A DNA stretch of 13,205 nt from Pseudomonas sp. BGr12 (GCF_030272895.1 NZ_JALRNF010000070.1:1-13205); one strand, 5' to 3'; counted from the first letter of the stretch, positions 6,108 through 13,065 are shown. Notes: generated from the letters alone by a model not told the origin. Program-made: numbers and translations.

Positions 6108-7319
6108 ATGACACCTGTTCTAAAGCTATTGAACCGTACCAGCCTGGTACTGCAGATCATGATCGGCCTGGTGGCCGGTATCGCCCTGGCCCTGATCGCC
6201 CCGGACATCGCCCTGAGCCTGAGCTTCGTCGGCAAGGTGTTCGTGTCCGCCCTCAAGGCGGTGGCACCGGTGCTGGTGTTCATCCTGGTCATGGCGTCCA
6301 TCGCCAACCACCGCCATGGCACCGAAACCCATATCCGCCCGATCCTGGTGCTGTACCTGTTCGGTACCTTCGCCGCCGCGGTGGTGGCGGTGATCGCTAG
6401 CATGATGTTCCCCTCCTCCCTGGCCCTGAGCACCTCGGACGTCACCCTGAGCGCCCCCGGCGGCATCGCCGAAGTGTTGCAGAGCCTGCTGCTGAGCGTG
6501 GTCGACAACCCGGTCAGCGCCCTGATGAACGCCAACTTCATCGGCATCCTGGCCTGGGCCATCGGCCTGGGCGTGGCCATCCGTCACGCCGGGCAAACCA
6601 CCCGCACCGTGGTCGAAGACCTGTCCAACGGCGTGACCCTGATCGTGCGCGTGGTGATCCGCTTCGCCCCGCTGGGCATTTTCGGCCTGGTCGCCTCGAC
6701 CCTGGCCCAATCCGGCCTCGACGCCTTGCTCGGCTACCTGCACCTGCTGGCGGTGCTGATCGGCTGCATGCTGTTCGTGGCGCTGGTGGTCAACCCGCTG
6801 ATCGTGTTCTGGAAGATTCGCCGCAACCCGTTCCCGCTGGTGCTGCTGTGCCTGCGCGAAAGCGGCATCACCGCCTTCTTCACCCGCAGTTCGGCGGCCA
6901 ATATCCCGGTCAACCTGGCCCTGAGCGAGCGCCTGGGCCTGCATGAAGACACCTACTCGGTGTCGATCCCGCTGGGTGCGACCATCAACATGGCTGGCGC
7001 GGCAATCACCATCACCGTGCTGACCCTGGCTGCCGTGCACACCCTGGGGATTGTCGTCGACATCCCTACCGCCATTCTCCTGAGCGTGGTCGCGGCCGTC
7101 TGCGCCTGTGGCGCCTCGGGCGTGGCCGGTGGCTCGCTGCTGCTGATCCCGCTGGCCTGCAGCCTGTTCGGCATTCCCAGCGAAGTGGCCATGCAGGTGG
7201 TGGCCGTGGGCTTCATCATCGGCGTGCTGCAGGACTCGGCGGAAACCGCGCTGAACTCCTCCACCGACGTGCTGTTCACCGCCGCGGCCTGCATGGCCAA
7301 GGAACGCCAGGCCGCCTGA
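6108..7319 (+). CDS. sstT: Serine/threonine:Na+ symporter SstT
   Basis: 403 residues of the dicarboxylate/amino acid:cation symporter (DAACS) family; imports serine and threonine with Na+ across the inner membrane. Blocks that I recall as virtually identical to E. coli SstT include [92 protein letters not shown] and [20 protein letters not shown]. The serine-rich re-entrant loop ([11 protein letters not shown]) and the NMAGA substrate/Na+ site are both present, so it should be functional. ATG 6108 fits the family N-terminus; the ribosome site (AGAGAA) is modest. An in-frame ATG at 5994 would add 38 unrelated residues. A terminator follows. Confidence 0.95.
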   Translation: MTPVLKLLNRTSLVLQIMIGLVAGIALALIAPDIALSLSFVGKVFVSALKAVAPVLVFILVMASIANHRHGTETHIRPILVLYLFGTFAAAVVAVIASMMFPSSLALSTSDVTLSAPGGIAEVLQSLLLSVVDNPVSALMNANFIGILAWAIGLGVAIRHAGQTTRTVVEDLSNGVTLIVRVVIRFAPLGIFGLVASTLAQSGLDALLGYLHLLAVLIGCMLFVALVVNPLIVFWKIRRNPFPLVLLCLRESGITAFFTRSSAANIPVNLALSERLGLHEDTYSVSIPLGATINMAGAAITITVLTLAAVHTLGIVVDIPTAILLSVVAAVCACGASGVAGGSLLLIPLACSLFGIPSEVAMQVVAVGFIIGVLQDSAETALNSSTDVLFTAAACMAKERQAA

Positions 7320-7330
7320 GCCTGACCGCA

Positions 7331-7365
7331 CAGCCGGTGCACCCTGCACCGGCTGCTTGTGTTTT
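7331..7365 (+). terminator. Terminator after sstT
   Basis: CAGCCGGTGCA (7331-7341), loop CCC, TGCACCGGCTG (7345-7355): a perfect 11-bp GC-rich stem followed by CTTGTGTTTT. It lies 12 bp past the sstT stop and upstream of yceH, so yceH probably has its own promoter. Confidence 0.8.
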
Positions 7366-7416
7366 ACCCTGTCGCGCACCTAGGCTAGAGACCTTTCTTC
7401 GCAAAGAGACAGGGCC

Positions 7417-8061
7417 ATGTCCGCCGAACACGAATCCGCTTCCGAAGCCCGTTTCACCAACATCGAGGTCCGCGTCCTCGGTTCGTTGATCGAGAAACAG
7501 GCCACCAGCCCGGAAACCTACCCCCTGACCTTGAACGCCCTGGTCCTGGCCTGCAACCAGAAGACCAGCCGTGAGCCGGTGATGAACCTCAGCCAGGGCC
7601 AGGTCGGCCAGGCCCTGCGCGCGCTCGAAGGCCAGGGCCTGACCCGCCTGCAGATGGGCAGCCGCGCCGACCGCTGGGAACAGCGGGTGGACAAGGCCCT
7701 GGAGCTGGTGCCGGCGCAGGTCATCCTGCTGGGCCTGATGTTCCTGCGCGGCCCGCAGACGGTCAATGAACTGCTGACCCGCAGCAGCCGCATGCATGAG
7801 TTCGAAGACAGCGAACAGGTCGTGCACCAGCTGGAGCGCCTGATCGCCCGAGGCTTTGCCTTGCACCTGCCGCGCCAGGCCGGGCAGCGGGAAGATCGCT
7901 ATACCCATGCCTTGGGCGATCCGGCCGAGATCGAAGCAATCCTCGCCGCCCGTCAGCAGGGGCCGGAACGCAGTGGTGGGGGTGCGGTGTCGCTGGAGCG
8001 GATCGAAGCGCTGGAGGCGCGGATTGCAGCGCTGGAAGAGCGCCTCGCGGCGCTGGAATAA
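7417..8061 (+). CDS. yceH: YceH family protein (DUF480/UPF0502)
   Basis: 214 residues, matching E. coli YceH (about 215) in length and blocks: [76 protein letters not shown] and [11 protein letters not shown]. The fold is two winged-helix domains (roughly 10-90 and 100-170), suggesting nucleic-acid or protein binding; the biological role is not established. The C-terminus (about 185-214) is a clean leucine-heptad coiled coil ([18 protein letters not shown]), likely for oligomerisation. An AGG-containing ribosome site precedes the ATG. It converges on the shikimate-dehydrogenase-like gene across a REP pair. Confidence 0.93.
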   Translation: MSAEHESASEARFTNIEVRVLGSLIEKQATSPETYPLTLNALVLACNQKTSREPVMNLSQGQVGQALRALEGQGLTRLQMGSRADRWEQRVDKALELVPAQVILLGLMFLRGPQTVNELLTRSSRMHEFEDSEQVVHQLERLIARGFALHLPRQAGQREDRYTHALGDPAEIEAILAARQQGPERSGGGAVSLERIEALEARIAALEERLAALE

Positions 8062-8064
8062 GGT

Positions 8065-8146
8065 GCCCCATCGCAGGCTTCGCCAGCTCCCACAATGGCC
8101 ACAGCACCTCGCCCCCTGTGGGAGCCGGCAGCGCCGGCGATAGGGC
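8065..8146. repeat. Inverted pair of REP elements (second REP family)
   Basis: The left copy (8065-8094, read on the minus strand) and the right copy (8117-8146, plus strand) are each 30 nt. Both begin TGTGGGAGC and carry GGC, then GCC, then GCGAT or GGCGAT, ending GGGC; they differ at a handful of positions. The pair faces inward over a 22-nt spacer, between the convergent stops of yceH (8061) and the gene ending at 8152. The core differs from the TGTAGGAGC doublet at 2649, so it represents a separate REP subgroup. Confidence 0.82.
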
Positions 8147-8151
8147 CTCAT

Positions 8152-8970
8152 TCAGCCACGGGCGTAGGCCACCGCCTGCGCCACCTGCTCGGCCGTGGGC
8201 CGCACGCCGGTGTACAGCACGAACTGCTCCAGTGCCTGCAAGGCGATCACCTCAAGCCCGTTAATCACCGGCTTGCCCTGTTTCTCGGCCTCGATGATCA
8301 ACGGCGTGCGCGCCGGCATCGCCACCACATCGAAAACCAGCTGCGCCGCTGCAATCGCCTCGCGGCTGAAGGCCAACTGCTCGGCCTCCACCCCGCCCGC
8401 CATGCCGATCGGGGTGACGTTGACCAGCATCGGCGGGCACAAGTCGCCCAGCTCAGCCATCCAGCGATAACCGCAGCTGTCGGCCAGCTGGCGACCGGCC
8501 TGCTCGTTGCGGGCGACAATGATGCCCTGGCTGAAACCTGCGTCACGCAAGGCGCACGCCACCGCCTTGGCCATGCCGCCGCTGCCGCGCAGGGCAAAGG
8601 CAGTGGACGGATCCACCCGGTGCTGCTTGAGCAACTGGCGCACGGCCAGGTAGTCGGTGTTGTAGGCCTTGAGCCGACCACCGTCGTTGACCAGGGTGTT
8701 GATCGAGTCGATGGCCGCCGCCGACGGGTCGATCTCGTCGACCAGGGCCATGCAGGCTTCCTTGTAGGGCATCGATACGCCACAACCGCGAATGCCCAGG
8801 GCACGGATACCGCCGACCGCAGCCGACAGGTCCTGGGTGGTCATGGCCTTGTAGTAATAGTCCAGGCCCAGTTGCTGGTACAGGTGATTGTGAAAGCGCA
8901 CGCCGAAGGTGCCGGGACGACCGGCCAGGGAGATGCACAGGACGGTGTCTTTGCCAGGAACAAGGGCCAT
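8152..8970 (-). CDS. Shikimate dehydrogenase-like protein (HI0607/SDH-L type)
   Basis: 272 residues of the AroE superfamily. Catalytic positions are kept: K70 in GVSMPYKE and D106 in YNTD, with N91 in SINT. The NADP-binding loop GSGGMAK is at 129-135. It differs from housekeeping AroE in the N-terminal substrate loop: SLAGRPGTFGVRFHN replaces the usual SxSxSP serine motif. It closely matches Haemophilus HI0607 as recalled (SLSGRP, FTTQD, RALGIRGC, FDVVAMP, QAVEQFELYT), the SDH-L class with poor or altered activity on shikimate. Start ATG 8970 has a perfect AAGGAG 8 nt upstream; the in-frame ATG at 9006 was rejected. No aromatic-pathway genes are adjacent, so a quinate/shikimate or unrelated polyol substrate is possible. 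Confidence 0.88.
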   Translation of the reverse strand: MALVPGKDTVLCISLAGRPGTFGVRFHNHLYQQLGLDYYYKAMTTQDLSAAVGGIRALGIRGCGVSMPYKEACMALVDEIDPSAAAIDSINTLVNDGGRLKAYNTDYLAVRQLLKQHRVDPSTAFALRGSGGMAKAVACALRDAGFSQGIIVARNEQAGRQLADSCGYRWMAELGDLCPPMLVNVTPIGMAGGVEAEQLAFSREAIAAAQLVFDVVAMPARTPLIIEAEKQGKPVINGLEVIALQALEQFVLYTGVRPTAEQVAQAVAYARG

Positions 8971-9096
8971 TTGATACTCCTTTGCGATCGATTCGCCATT
9001 ATGCACGGCAGCTGCCCCGACCGTTGATCGGCGCTTACAAAACCTTTACTCAGACGCCCTGTGCAGCGCCCGGTTCCCGCTGTCTTATAGAAGTAT

Positions 9097-9110
9097 CCCC
9101 GGCATCGGGG
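9097..9110 (+). other. Small hairpin upstream of secreted Gly/Pro/Tyr gene
   Basis: CCCCG (9097-9101), loop GCAT, CGGGG (9106-9110). It lies 20 bp before the ATG at 9131, in the expected mRNA leader, and ends close to the ribosome site GAGG (9120-9123). It could affect translation or mRNA stability; this is conjecture. Confidence 0.45.
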
Positions 9111-9130
9111 TTGCTCTGTGAGGCATGCGT

Positions 9131-9493
9131 ATGAACCGTCATGTTCCCAAGATCGCCCTGCTGGTCGGCGCCCTGGCCGCCAGCGGGCAGGTAGCCGCCC
9201 ACGGCGGCGGTCATGGTGGCGGCCATGGCTGGTATGGACCGGGCCCGATCATCGGCGCGGCGGTGGTCGGCGCGGTGGTCGGTTCGGCCCTGTATGGCGC
9301 CCGCGACCGCACCGTGTATGTCGAGCGCCAGCCGGTCTACTACAGCCCTCCACCGGTGTATTACCAGGGGCCGCCGCCGGTGTACTACCAGCAGTACCAG
9401 GTAATCGAGCGCTATGGACCGGCACCACCACCCTACTACCGCGAGCGCTACTACGGCCCGCCGCCGGTCTATTACGGCCCTCCGCGCTGGTAA
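9131..9493 (+). CDS. Secreted Gly/His/Pro/Tyr-rich low-complexity protein
   Basis: 120 residues. The ATG at 9131 (not 9125) is placed correctly behind GAGG with 7-nt spacing. Signal peptide about 1-23 (KIALLVGALAASGQ, then VAA before cleavage). The mature protein has three zones: a His-Gly segment HGGGHGGGHG (24-33) that could bind metal; a glycine-zipper stretch GPIIGAAVVGAVVGSALYG (38-56) able to insert in or oligomerise at membranes; and a Pro/Tyr repeat zone (66-120) built on PPPVYY-type units (PVYYSPPPVYYQGPPPVYY and PPPYYRERYYGPPPVYYGPP). Similar small exported proteins are common in Pseudomonas but uncharacterised. Codon use matches neighbours. It diverges from the gene at 8970. Confidence 0.85.
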   Translation: MNRHVPKIALLVGALAASGQVAAHGGGHGGGHGWYGPGPIIGAAVVGAVVGSALYGARDRTVYVERQPVYYSPPPVYYQGPPPVYYQQYQVIERYGPAPPPYYRERYYGPPPVYYGPPRW

Positions 9494-9526
9494 GCCTGTG
9501 TCGATGGCAGTGATGACGACTATCGA

Positions 9527-9546
9527 GCCGGTTGATTTCAACCGGC
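9527..9546 (+). other. Hairpin between the two small genes
   Basis: GCCGGTTGA (9527-9535) and TCAACCGGC (9538-9546) form a perfect 9-bp stem around TT. No T-tract follows (CCGCCGAG), so termination would be weak or factor-dependent. It may end or process the upstream transcript 34 bp past its stop. Confidence 0.6.
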
Positions 9547-9592
9547 CCGCCGAGCCGCGTAAGGTAGGCCCATGAATCGCAGGAGAACCCCC

Positions 9593-9775
9593 ATGGCCCC
9601 TATCAGCATCATGTCCGTCATCGGCAGCGCCGTCCCCGCCTCGCTCAGGGAGCTTGGTCTGCTGGCCTGCTGGTATGTGGTCCGTGAGGGCGAGCCGGTT
9701 TCCGGGCCCCTCACCTCGCTGCCCGCCGCCAAGGCTCTGGCTGACCGCCTGGAAAATCCCGGCCTGTGTGCCTGA
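9593..9775 (+). CDS. Conserved-looking 60-residue protein of unknown function
   Basis: The ATG at 9593 has AGGAGA 6 nt upstream. An alternative ATG at 9572 (67 residues, adding MNRRRTP) also has a purine-rich stretch before it. The product starts with a mildly hydrophobic segment (ISIMSVIGSAVPASLREL), then LLACWYVVREGEPVSGPLTS and an Ala/Leu helix (PAAKALADRLENP). The WYVVREGEPVSGPLTS block looks like a compact beta-hairpin of the kind found in short Pseudomonas proteins of unknown function. A strong terminator follows 44 bp after the stop, supporting a real transcription unit. Confidence 0.68.
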   Translation: MAPISIMSVIGSAVPASLRELGLLACWYVVREGEPVSGPLTSLPAAKALADRLENPGLCA

Positions 9776-9819
9776 GGATCGCCCCCCTTTTATCGTGCGT
9801 TGCTCCGCACAGCCCCTTG

Positions 9820-9843
9820 CCCCGCCCTTTGGCGGGGTTTTTT
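9820..9843 (+). terminator. Rho-independent terminator
   Basis: CCCCGCC (9820-9826), loop CTTT, GGCGGGG (9831-9837), then a run of six T (9838-9843). It ends the plus-strand unit of small genes. On the minus strand there is no T-run, so it would stop the convergent stress-protein transcript less well. Confidence 0.92.
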
Positions 9844-9874
9844 ATGGGGGCGCAAAAGCACCGACCACTGCGGA

Positions 9875-10810
9875 TCAGCTTCGAGGGTAATGGTGGTTGT
9901 GGTGGTTATAGGGCCAGGCGGATGCGGCGATGTCGTCCGGCGAAGTCAGCGGCGGCGCGGCGAGCTCTTCCAGGTGCAGGATGATGTCGTCCGGTTTGAG
10001 CACCAACACATCGGTGTCCAGGGTGTCCAGAATCATTTCCGCGGTGTTGCCGATCAAGGCGCCGCTCAGCCCGCTGCGGGCCACGCTGCCGATCACGGTG
10101 AGCACCGCTTCGAGCTTGTGCGCCAGGTACGGAATCAACACATCGGCCGGGCCTTCTTCGATATGCAGGCATTCGTCGCTGATGTGGAACTCGGCCTGGA
10201 AGCGTTTGCACTGGTCGCGGTAAAAACCCTGGATGCTCTCCTTGAGCTGAAACACCGGATCGCTCGCCGAGAGCATGGGGTAGGGATGGGCGCTCATCAT
10301 GTGCAGCGTGCCGCTGGCCAGTTTGGCCACGTCGTAGCCGTGGCTGACAATCCCCGATTGCAGGACGCGATGCTCCACGTCAGTGCTGCCGGCATCGACT
10401 GCAGCGAGAATGGCGCCGCCGGTCCAGTCCCTGTCGGTTTTCACCATGAGCACCGGGCTGGGACAGTAGCGCATCAGCTTCCAGTCTTCAGGGGTAATCA
10501 GGGCCTTGACCACCGGGTTGTCAGTCAGGTGCTGCTTGATCACCAGGCCGCAGCCCTGTGCCTGTTGCACGGCGATGATGGTTTTGTACGGGCTTCCATA
10601 CCAGGCCTGCTGGGCGCTGACGCTATACCCCTGCTGCTCCAGGGTGCCTTGCAGGTCATTCAGGTAGGCGCCGTGATGATTGCCCTTGGTGCACGCCAGC
10701 AGGTGCAGGTGTGAGCGGGTCGCGCTGGCAATCATTCTGGCCCGGTGCAGGACCAGGTCCGCGGACTGCTGCGAATCCACCACCACCAAGGTGTTGCGAA
10801 CGGTGTGCAT
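9875..10810 (-). CDS. Universal stress protein, tandem two-domain (UspE-like)
   Basis: 311 residues with two Usp (alpha/beta, HUP-fold) domains in tandem, about 1-125 and 132-273. The second domain carries the nucleotide-binding signature IGSVARSGLSGALIGNTAE (240-258, G-2x-G-9x-G/S/T pattern), whereas the first lacks it (CGLVIKQHLTDNPVVKALI). This is the UspE arrangement: one ATP-type and one degenerate domain. The protein is cytoplasmic and linked to stress survival. The C-terminal extension ends in a His-rich tail (YNHHNHHYPRS), unusual for the family and possibly metal-binding. ATG 10810 was chosen over 10828 because AGGAAG lies at good spacing. It converges on the terminator of the small genes. 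Confidence 0.9.
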   Translation of the reverse strand: MHTVRNTLVVVDSQQSADLVLHRARMIASATRSHLHLLACTKGNHHGAYLNDLQGTLEQQGYSVSAQQAWYGSPYKTIIAVQQAQGCGLVIKQHLTDNPVVKALITPEDWKLMRYCPSPVLMVKTDRDWTGGAILAAVDAGSTDVEHRVLQSGIVSHGYDVAKLASGTLHMMSAHPYPMLSASDPVFQLKESIQGFYRDQCKRFQAEFHISDECLHIEEGPADVLIPYLAHKLEAVLTVIGSVARSGLSGALIGNTAEMILDTLDTDVLVLKPDDIILHLEELAAPPLTSPDDIAASAWPYNHHNHHYPRS

Positions 10811-10859
10811 GAGCGTCTTCCTGTGCATGGTCGCGTTATCGAAACTTCTGCCGATCGCT

Positions 10860-10938
10860 GTTACAACTGCGCAAACTGACGCTCCAGTGCTGCCGCTGGT
10901 ATTTCATTGCATTTACAGGGAGAGGCGTTAGTTGTAAC
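10860..10938. promoter_or_regulatory. 9-bp inverted repeat upstream of universal stress protein
   Basis: GTTACAACT (10860-10868) recurs inverted as AGTTGTAAC (10930-10938). The second copy lies within a tighter palindrome, GCGTTA-GTTG-TAACGC (10925-10940). The pair spans the expected promoter region of the stress-protein gene and may be paired regulator sites. No Anr/FNR box (TTGAT-N4-ATCAA) is present. Confidence 0.45.
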
Positions 10939-11211
10939 GCGGCAGATACACTAGAAAGTGGAGGTACTGCGTTACTTGCGGCTGAATCGCCTGGGTATAT
11001 GAAGCGCTTCAGCTGCTGCGTTGCCACTTCGCGCAAATGGGCGCCCTGCCCCGGCGGCACGCATCGAATGACTCCCCAACGAAAGAACCGCACCCTGAGT
11101 TTCAAAGTGCGCCTATTAAGATGCATCATTGTGACTGGCCGTTACACTGTTGGTCGGCCGGGTTAGTTGATTTATACCTAAGGAAGTTCGGGGCAAAGAA
11201 TATTCGATCTT

Positions 11212-11397
11212 ATGACCCACTACTCTTTGCGCTGTTGGCTAGTTGCGCTGTCGGCGCTTTTCTCGATGGGCTCGGCGCCGGACCTGACAGACGGCTGGTT
11301 CCCGCCAACCACTGGTCGGAACCAGGCACATGGGCATGCTAGCCGGTCGGTACTGAATGGGTTCAGGATTAAATTTCGTTCATATTTGCCCGCGTAA
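11212..11397 (+). CDS. Doubtful 61-residue ORF with signal-peptide-like start
   Basis: ATG 11212 begins THYSLRCWLVALSALFSMGS, which looks like a short signal peptide, then a polar stretch (DLTDGWFPPTTGRNQ) with no recognised family. A promoter-like TATACC lies at 11173-11178. The ribosome site is poor (AAAGAA about 12 nt upstream), and codon use lacks the third-position GC bias of its neighbours. It may be a small exported protein, a remnant, or chance. Listed only because of the N-terminus. Confidence 0.25.
   Translation: MTHYSLRCWLVALSALFSMGSAPDLTDGWFPPTTGRNQAHGHASRSVLNGFRIKFRSYLPA
11295..11325 (+). other. Inverted repeat in the unexplained intergenic region
   Basis: CTGGTTCC (11295-11302) and GGAACCAG (11318-11325) form an 8-bp stem over 15 nt. 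The internal AACCACTGGT allows alternative pairing. It could be part of a structured RNA or a regulator site upstream of pbpG. Confidence 0.45.
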
Positions 11398-11503
11398 TTA
11401 CAGGGCAATCGACAGCAACTGAGCCATACTCCAGAATGCAGCGGTTTTTTGGGGGAAAACCCTTGCACAGCCAACAACATACCAATATTTAGTGAGCCTC
11501 GAC

Positions 11504-12427
11504 GTGAAAACCTCCCTATCGATACTAAGCCTGCTGCTGTTGCTCACTGGTACTGCGACGGTCCCCCCAGCCGTCGCTGCCCAACCTTCGGTCCAGGAGC
11601 AACGCGACCCCTCCAAATTGCACCTGGCCTCTGGCGCCGCCCTGCTCATCGACCTGCAGACCAACAAGGTGCTTTATGCCAACAACGCTGACCGGGTGGT
11701 GCCGATCGCCTCGGTGACCAAGTTGATGACCGGCATGGTGGTGCTCGACGCCAAGCAGAACATGGACGAGATACTGACCATGACCATCGCCCAGAACAAG
11801 GAGATGAAAGGGGTGTATTCGCGGGTTCGGCTGGGCAGCCAGCTCAGTCGCCGCGAGACCCTGCTGATCACCCTGATGTCGTCGGAAAACCGCGCCGCCT
11901 CGACCCTGGCGCACAACTATCCGGGTGGCTACAACGCCTTCATCAAGGCGATGAACGCCAAGGCCAAGGCCCTGGGTATGACCAGCACCCGTTATGTCGA
12001 ACCCACCGGCCTGTCGCCGCGCAACGTGTCCACCGCCCGTGACTTGGGCAAGTTGCTGATGGCGTCGCGCAACTATCCGCTGCTGAGCGAGCTGAGCACC
12101 ACCCGCGAGAAGACCGTGGCGTTTCGCAAGCCCAACTACAGCCTGGGCTTTCGCAACACCGACCACCTGGTCAACAAGAGCAATTGGGATATCCGCCTGA
12201 CCAAAACCGGCTTCACCAACGATGCCGGGCACTGCCTGGTACTGTTGACGAAAATGGACAACCGTCCGGTGGCCATGGTGATCCTCGATGCCTTCGGCAA
12301 GTACACCCACTTCGCCGATGCCACCCGTATGCGCCAGTGGCTGGAAACCGGCAGCACCAAGCCGGCACCGGCGGTGGCCATGCGCTACAAGACCGATCGT
12401 AGCCAGAACCGGCCGATGGCCGACTGA
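11504..12427 (+). CDS. pbpG: D-alanyl-D-alanine endopeptidase (PBP7-type)
   Basis: 307 residues counted from GTG 11504. Penicillin-binding S11 peptidase that cuts DD-crosslinks in periplasmic peptidoglycan. A signal peptide ([19 protein letters not shown]) is cleaved near AVAA-Q (about 26). Active-site motifs are all present: S70-VTK73, S127-EN129 and K234-TG236 in [15 protein letters not shown]. Size fits PBP7, which lacks the C-terminal anchor domain of PBP5/6. The start is uncertain: no ATG occurs in the open part of this frame, so GTG 11504 (weak AGTGAG upstream) or GTG 11492 must be used. I prefer 11504 because it gives a normal signal peptide beginning fMet-Lys. It diverges from the stress-protein gene and converges on the coiled-coil protein. 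Confidence 0.92.
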   Translation: MKTSLSILSLLLLLTGTATVPPAVAAQPSVQEQRDPSKLHLASGAALLIDLQTNKVLYANNADRVVPIASVTKLMTGMVVLDAKQNMDEILTMTIAQNKEMKGVYSRVRLGSQLSRRETLLITLMSSENRAASTLAHNYPGGYNAFIKAMNAKAKALGMTSTRYVEPTGLSPRNVSTARDLGKLLMASRNYPLLSELSTTREKTVAFRKPNYSLGFRNTDHLVNKSNWDIRLTKTGFTNDAGHCLVLLTKMDNRPVAMVILDAFGKYTHFADATRMRQWLETGSTKPAPAVAMRYKTDRSQNRPMAD

Positions 12428-12477
12428 GCCTCGCCAGGCCTGCACCCGCCGGGTGACAGGCCTGCCCTGGGGCTCAG
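12424..12477. terminator. Long hairpin spanning both convergent stop codons
   Basis: The outer stem is CTGAGCC (12424-12430) with GGCTCAG (12471-12477). The inner stem is CAGGCCTG-CACCC (12435-12447), loop GCC, GGGTG, a bulged A, then CAGGCCTG (12457-12464). The pbpG stop TGA (12425-12427) and the opposing gene's stop (12474-12476) both lie in the outer stem. It is probably a bidirectional terminator or mRNA 3'-end stabiliser; no T-run is present. Confidence 0.65.
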
Positions 12478-12911
12478 GCGCTGGTGCTGACCAGCGAGCC
12501 TGAGCCGCCGCCACCGTTTTCGGTCAGGGCCGAGACCAGTTCGGCAGTAGCCGACGCGATTGCCGCCATGGTGCTGCTGACCGCCGCCTGGGCCGCGGCA
12601 ACGGCCGCCAGCTTTTCGGTCTCTTCCATTTTGCTGTTTATCACCTGCTGCAACTGTTTCTGCTGTTGTTCGAGCTGCTTTTGCAGCTTTTCGATCATCT
12701 TGCGCAGTTGTTGGACGTGGGGGGGCTCGCTGTCGGAGCTGACTTCGGCGCTGGGTTTGCTGTTATTGCGCATCGACTTCGGATCGATTACCACCTTGCC
12801 GTCTGCTTCTGGTTTGGCGGCGGTGCCCTCGGTACCGACGTTGATCCGCAGGCCGCTGCCACTGGTGCTCGGCGCTGGGTTCCCGTTCAACACTACGGCA
12901 TTGATTGCCAT
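12474..12911 (-). CDS. Coiled-coil protein of unknown function
   Basis: 145 residues from ATG 12911 (MAINAVVLNGN), with AGGAT 9 nt upstream; an in-frame ATG at 13109 would extend into repeat DNA and was rejected. Residues 1-63 are polar and Ser/Gly/Pro-rich, probably disordered (PAPSTSGSGLRINVGTEGT). Residues 64-105 form a charged Gln/Lys/Glu coiled coil (QQLRKMIEKLQKQLEQQQKQ, then LQQVINSKMEETEKL). Residues 102-130 form an Ala-rich helix (AAVAAAQAAVSSTMAAIASA, then TAELVSAL), and the end is GGGGSGS. There is no signal peptide or membrane anchor. This disordered-coiled-coil-amphipathic layout recalls secreted or filament/translocator-type accessory proteins, but no family is recognised and no secretion genes are nearby. 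Confidence 0.72.
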   Translation of the reverse strand: MAINAVVLNGNPAPSTSGSGLRINVGTEGTAAKPEADGKVVIDPKSMRNNSKPSAEVSSDSEPPHVQQLRKMIEKLQKQLEQQQKQLQQVINSKMEETEKLAAVAAAQAAVSSTMAAIASATAELVSALTENGGGGSGSLVSTSA

Positions 12912-13065
12912 GTCATTATCATCCTGATGGGTTCTTGGGATAACGTTCTTGTCGGCGGATTGCGCCAGAACTTGAGTCCCCTGCCCCCCCTGGTTCATCA
13001 CGGATGGGATGGGATGCCGAAGCTGCGAGCTTATCCATTCCATGCGGTGACGCTGCCGGCCCCTT

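Larger units (their letters stand above)
10811..11503. other. Long intergenic region without a convincing gene
   Basis: About 690 bp between the divergent starts of the stress protein (10810) and pbpG (11504). It must hold both promoters, but I see no strong sigma-70 pair. It contains inverted repeats (10860/10938; GCGTTA-GTTG-TAACGC at 10925-10940; AAGTGG/CCACTT at 10956/11029; GAAGCGCTTC at 11001-11010), a weak TTGGTC-N17-TATACC promoter-like pair (11150-11178), and a possible small secreted-protein ORF (11212-11397). Frames on both strands lack normal Pseudomonas codon bias. No tRNA or CRISPR was found. An unannotated RNA or decayed gene is possible. Confidence 0.6.

Noticed and set aside
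6126..7379. 417-residue minus-strand open frame opposite sstT
   Set aside because: His/Gln/Gly/Asp-rich shadow; SstT is unambiguous on the plus strand.
9050..9541. 163-residue minus-strand open frame with RRR repeats
   Set aside because: Its repeats are the complement of the PPPVYY codons of the plus-strand gene, and it has no ribosome site.
10836..11129. 97-residue minus-strand ORF upstream of the stress protein
   Set aside because: Begins with a basic run but has no ribosome site, no domain and no codon bias; it also covers the likely promoter region.
11068..11166. 32-residue basic ORF (MTPQRKNRTLSFKVRLLRC...)
   Set aside because: No ribosome site and no downstream gene it could lead; too short to support.
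11167..11181. TTGAT half-site of an Anr/FNR box
   Set aside because: The second half (ATCAA) is absent; the sequence reads TTGAT-TTAT-ACCTA.
10811..11503. tRNA, CRISPR or IS remnants in the long intergenic region
   Set aside because: No T-loop/anticodon arrangement, no regular direct repeats, no transposase-like frames or flanking target duplications were seen.
11525..12514. 329-residue minus-strand open frame opposite pbpG
   Set aside because: Shadow; all three penicillin-binding motifs are on the plus strand.
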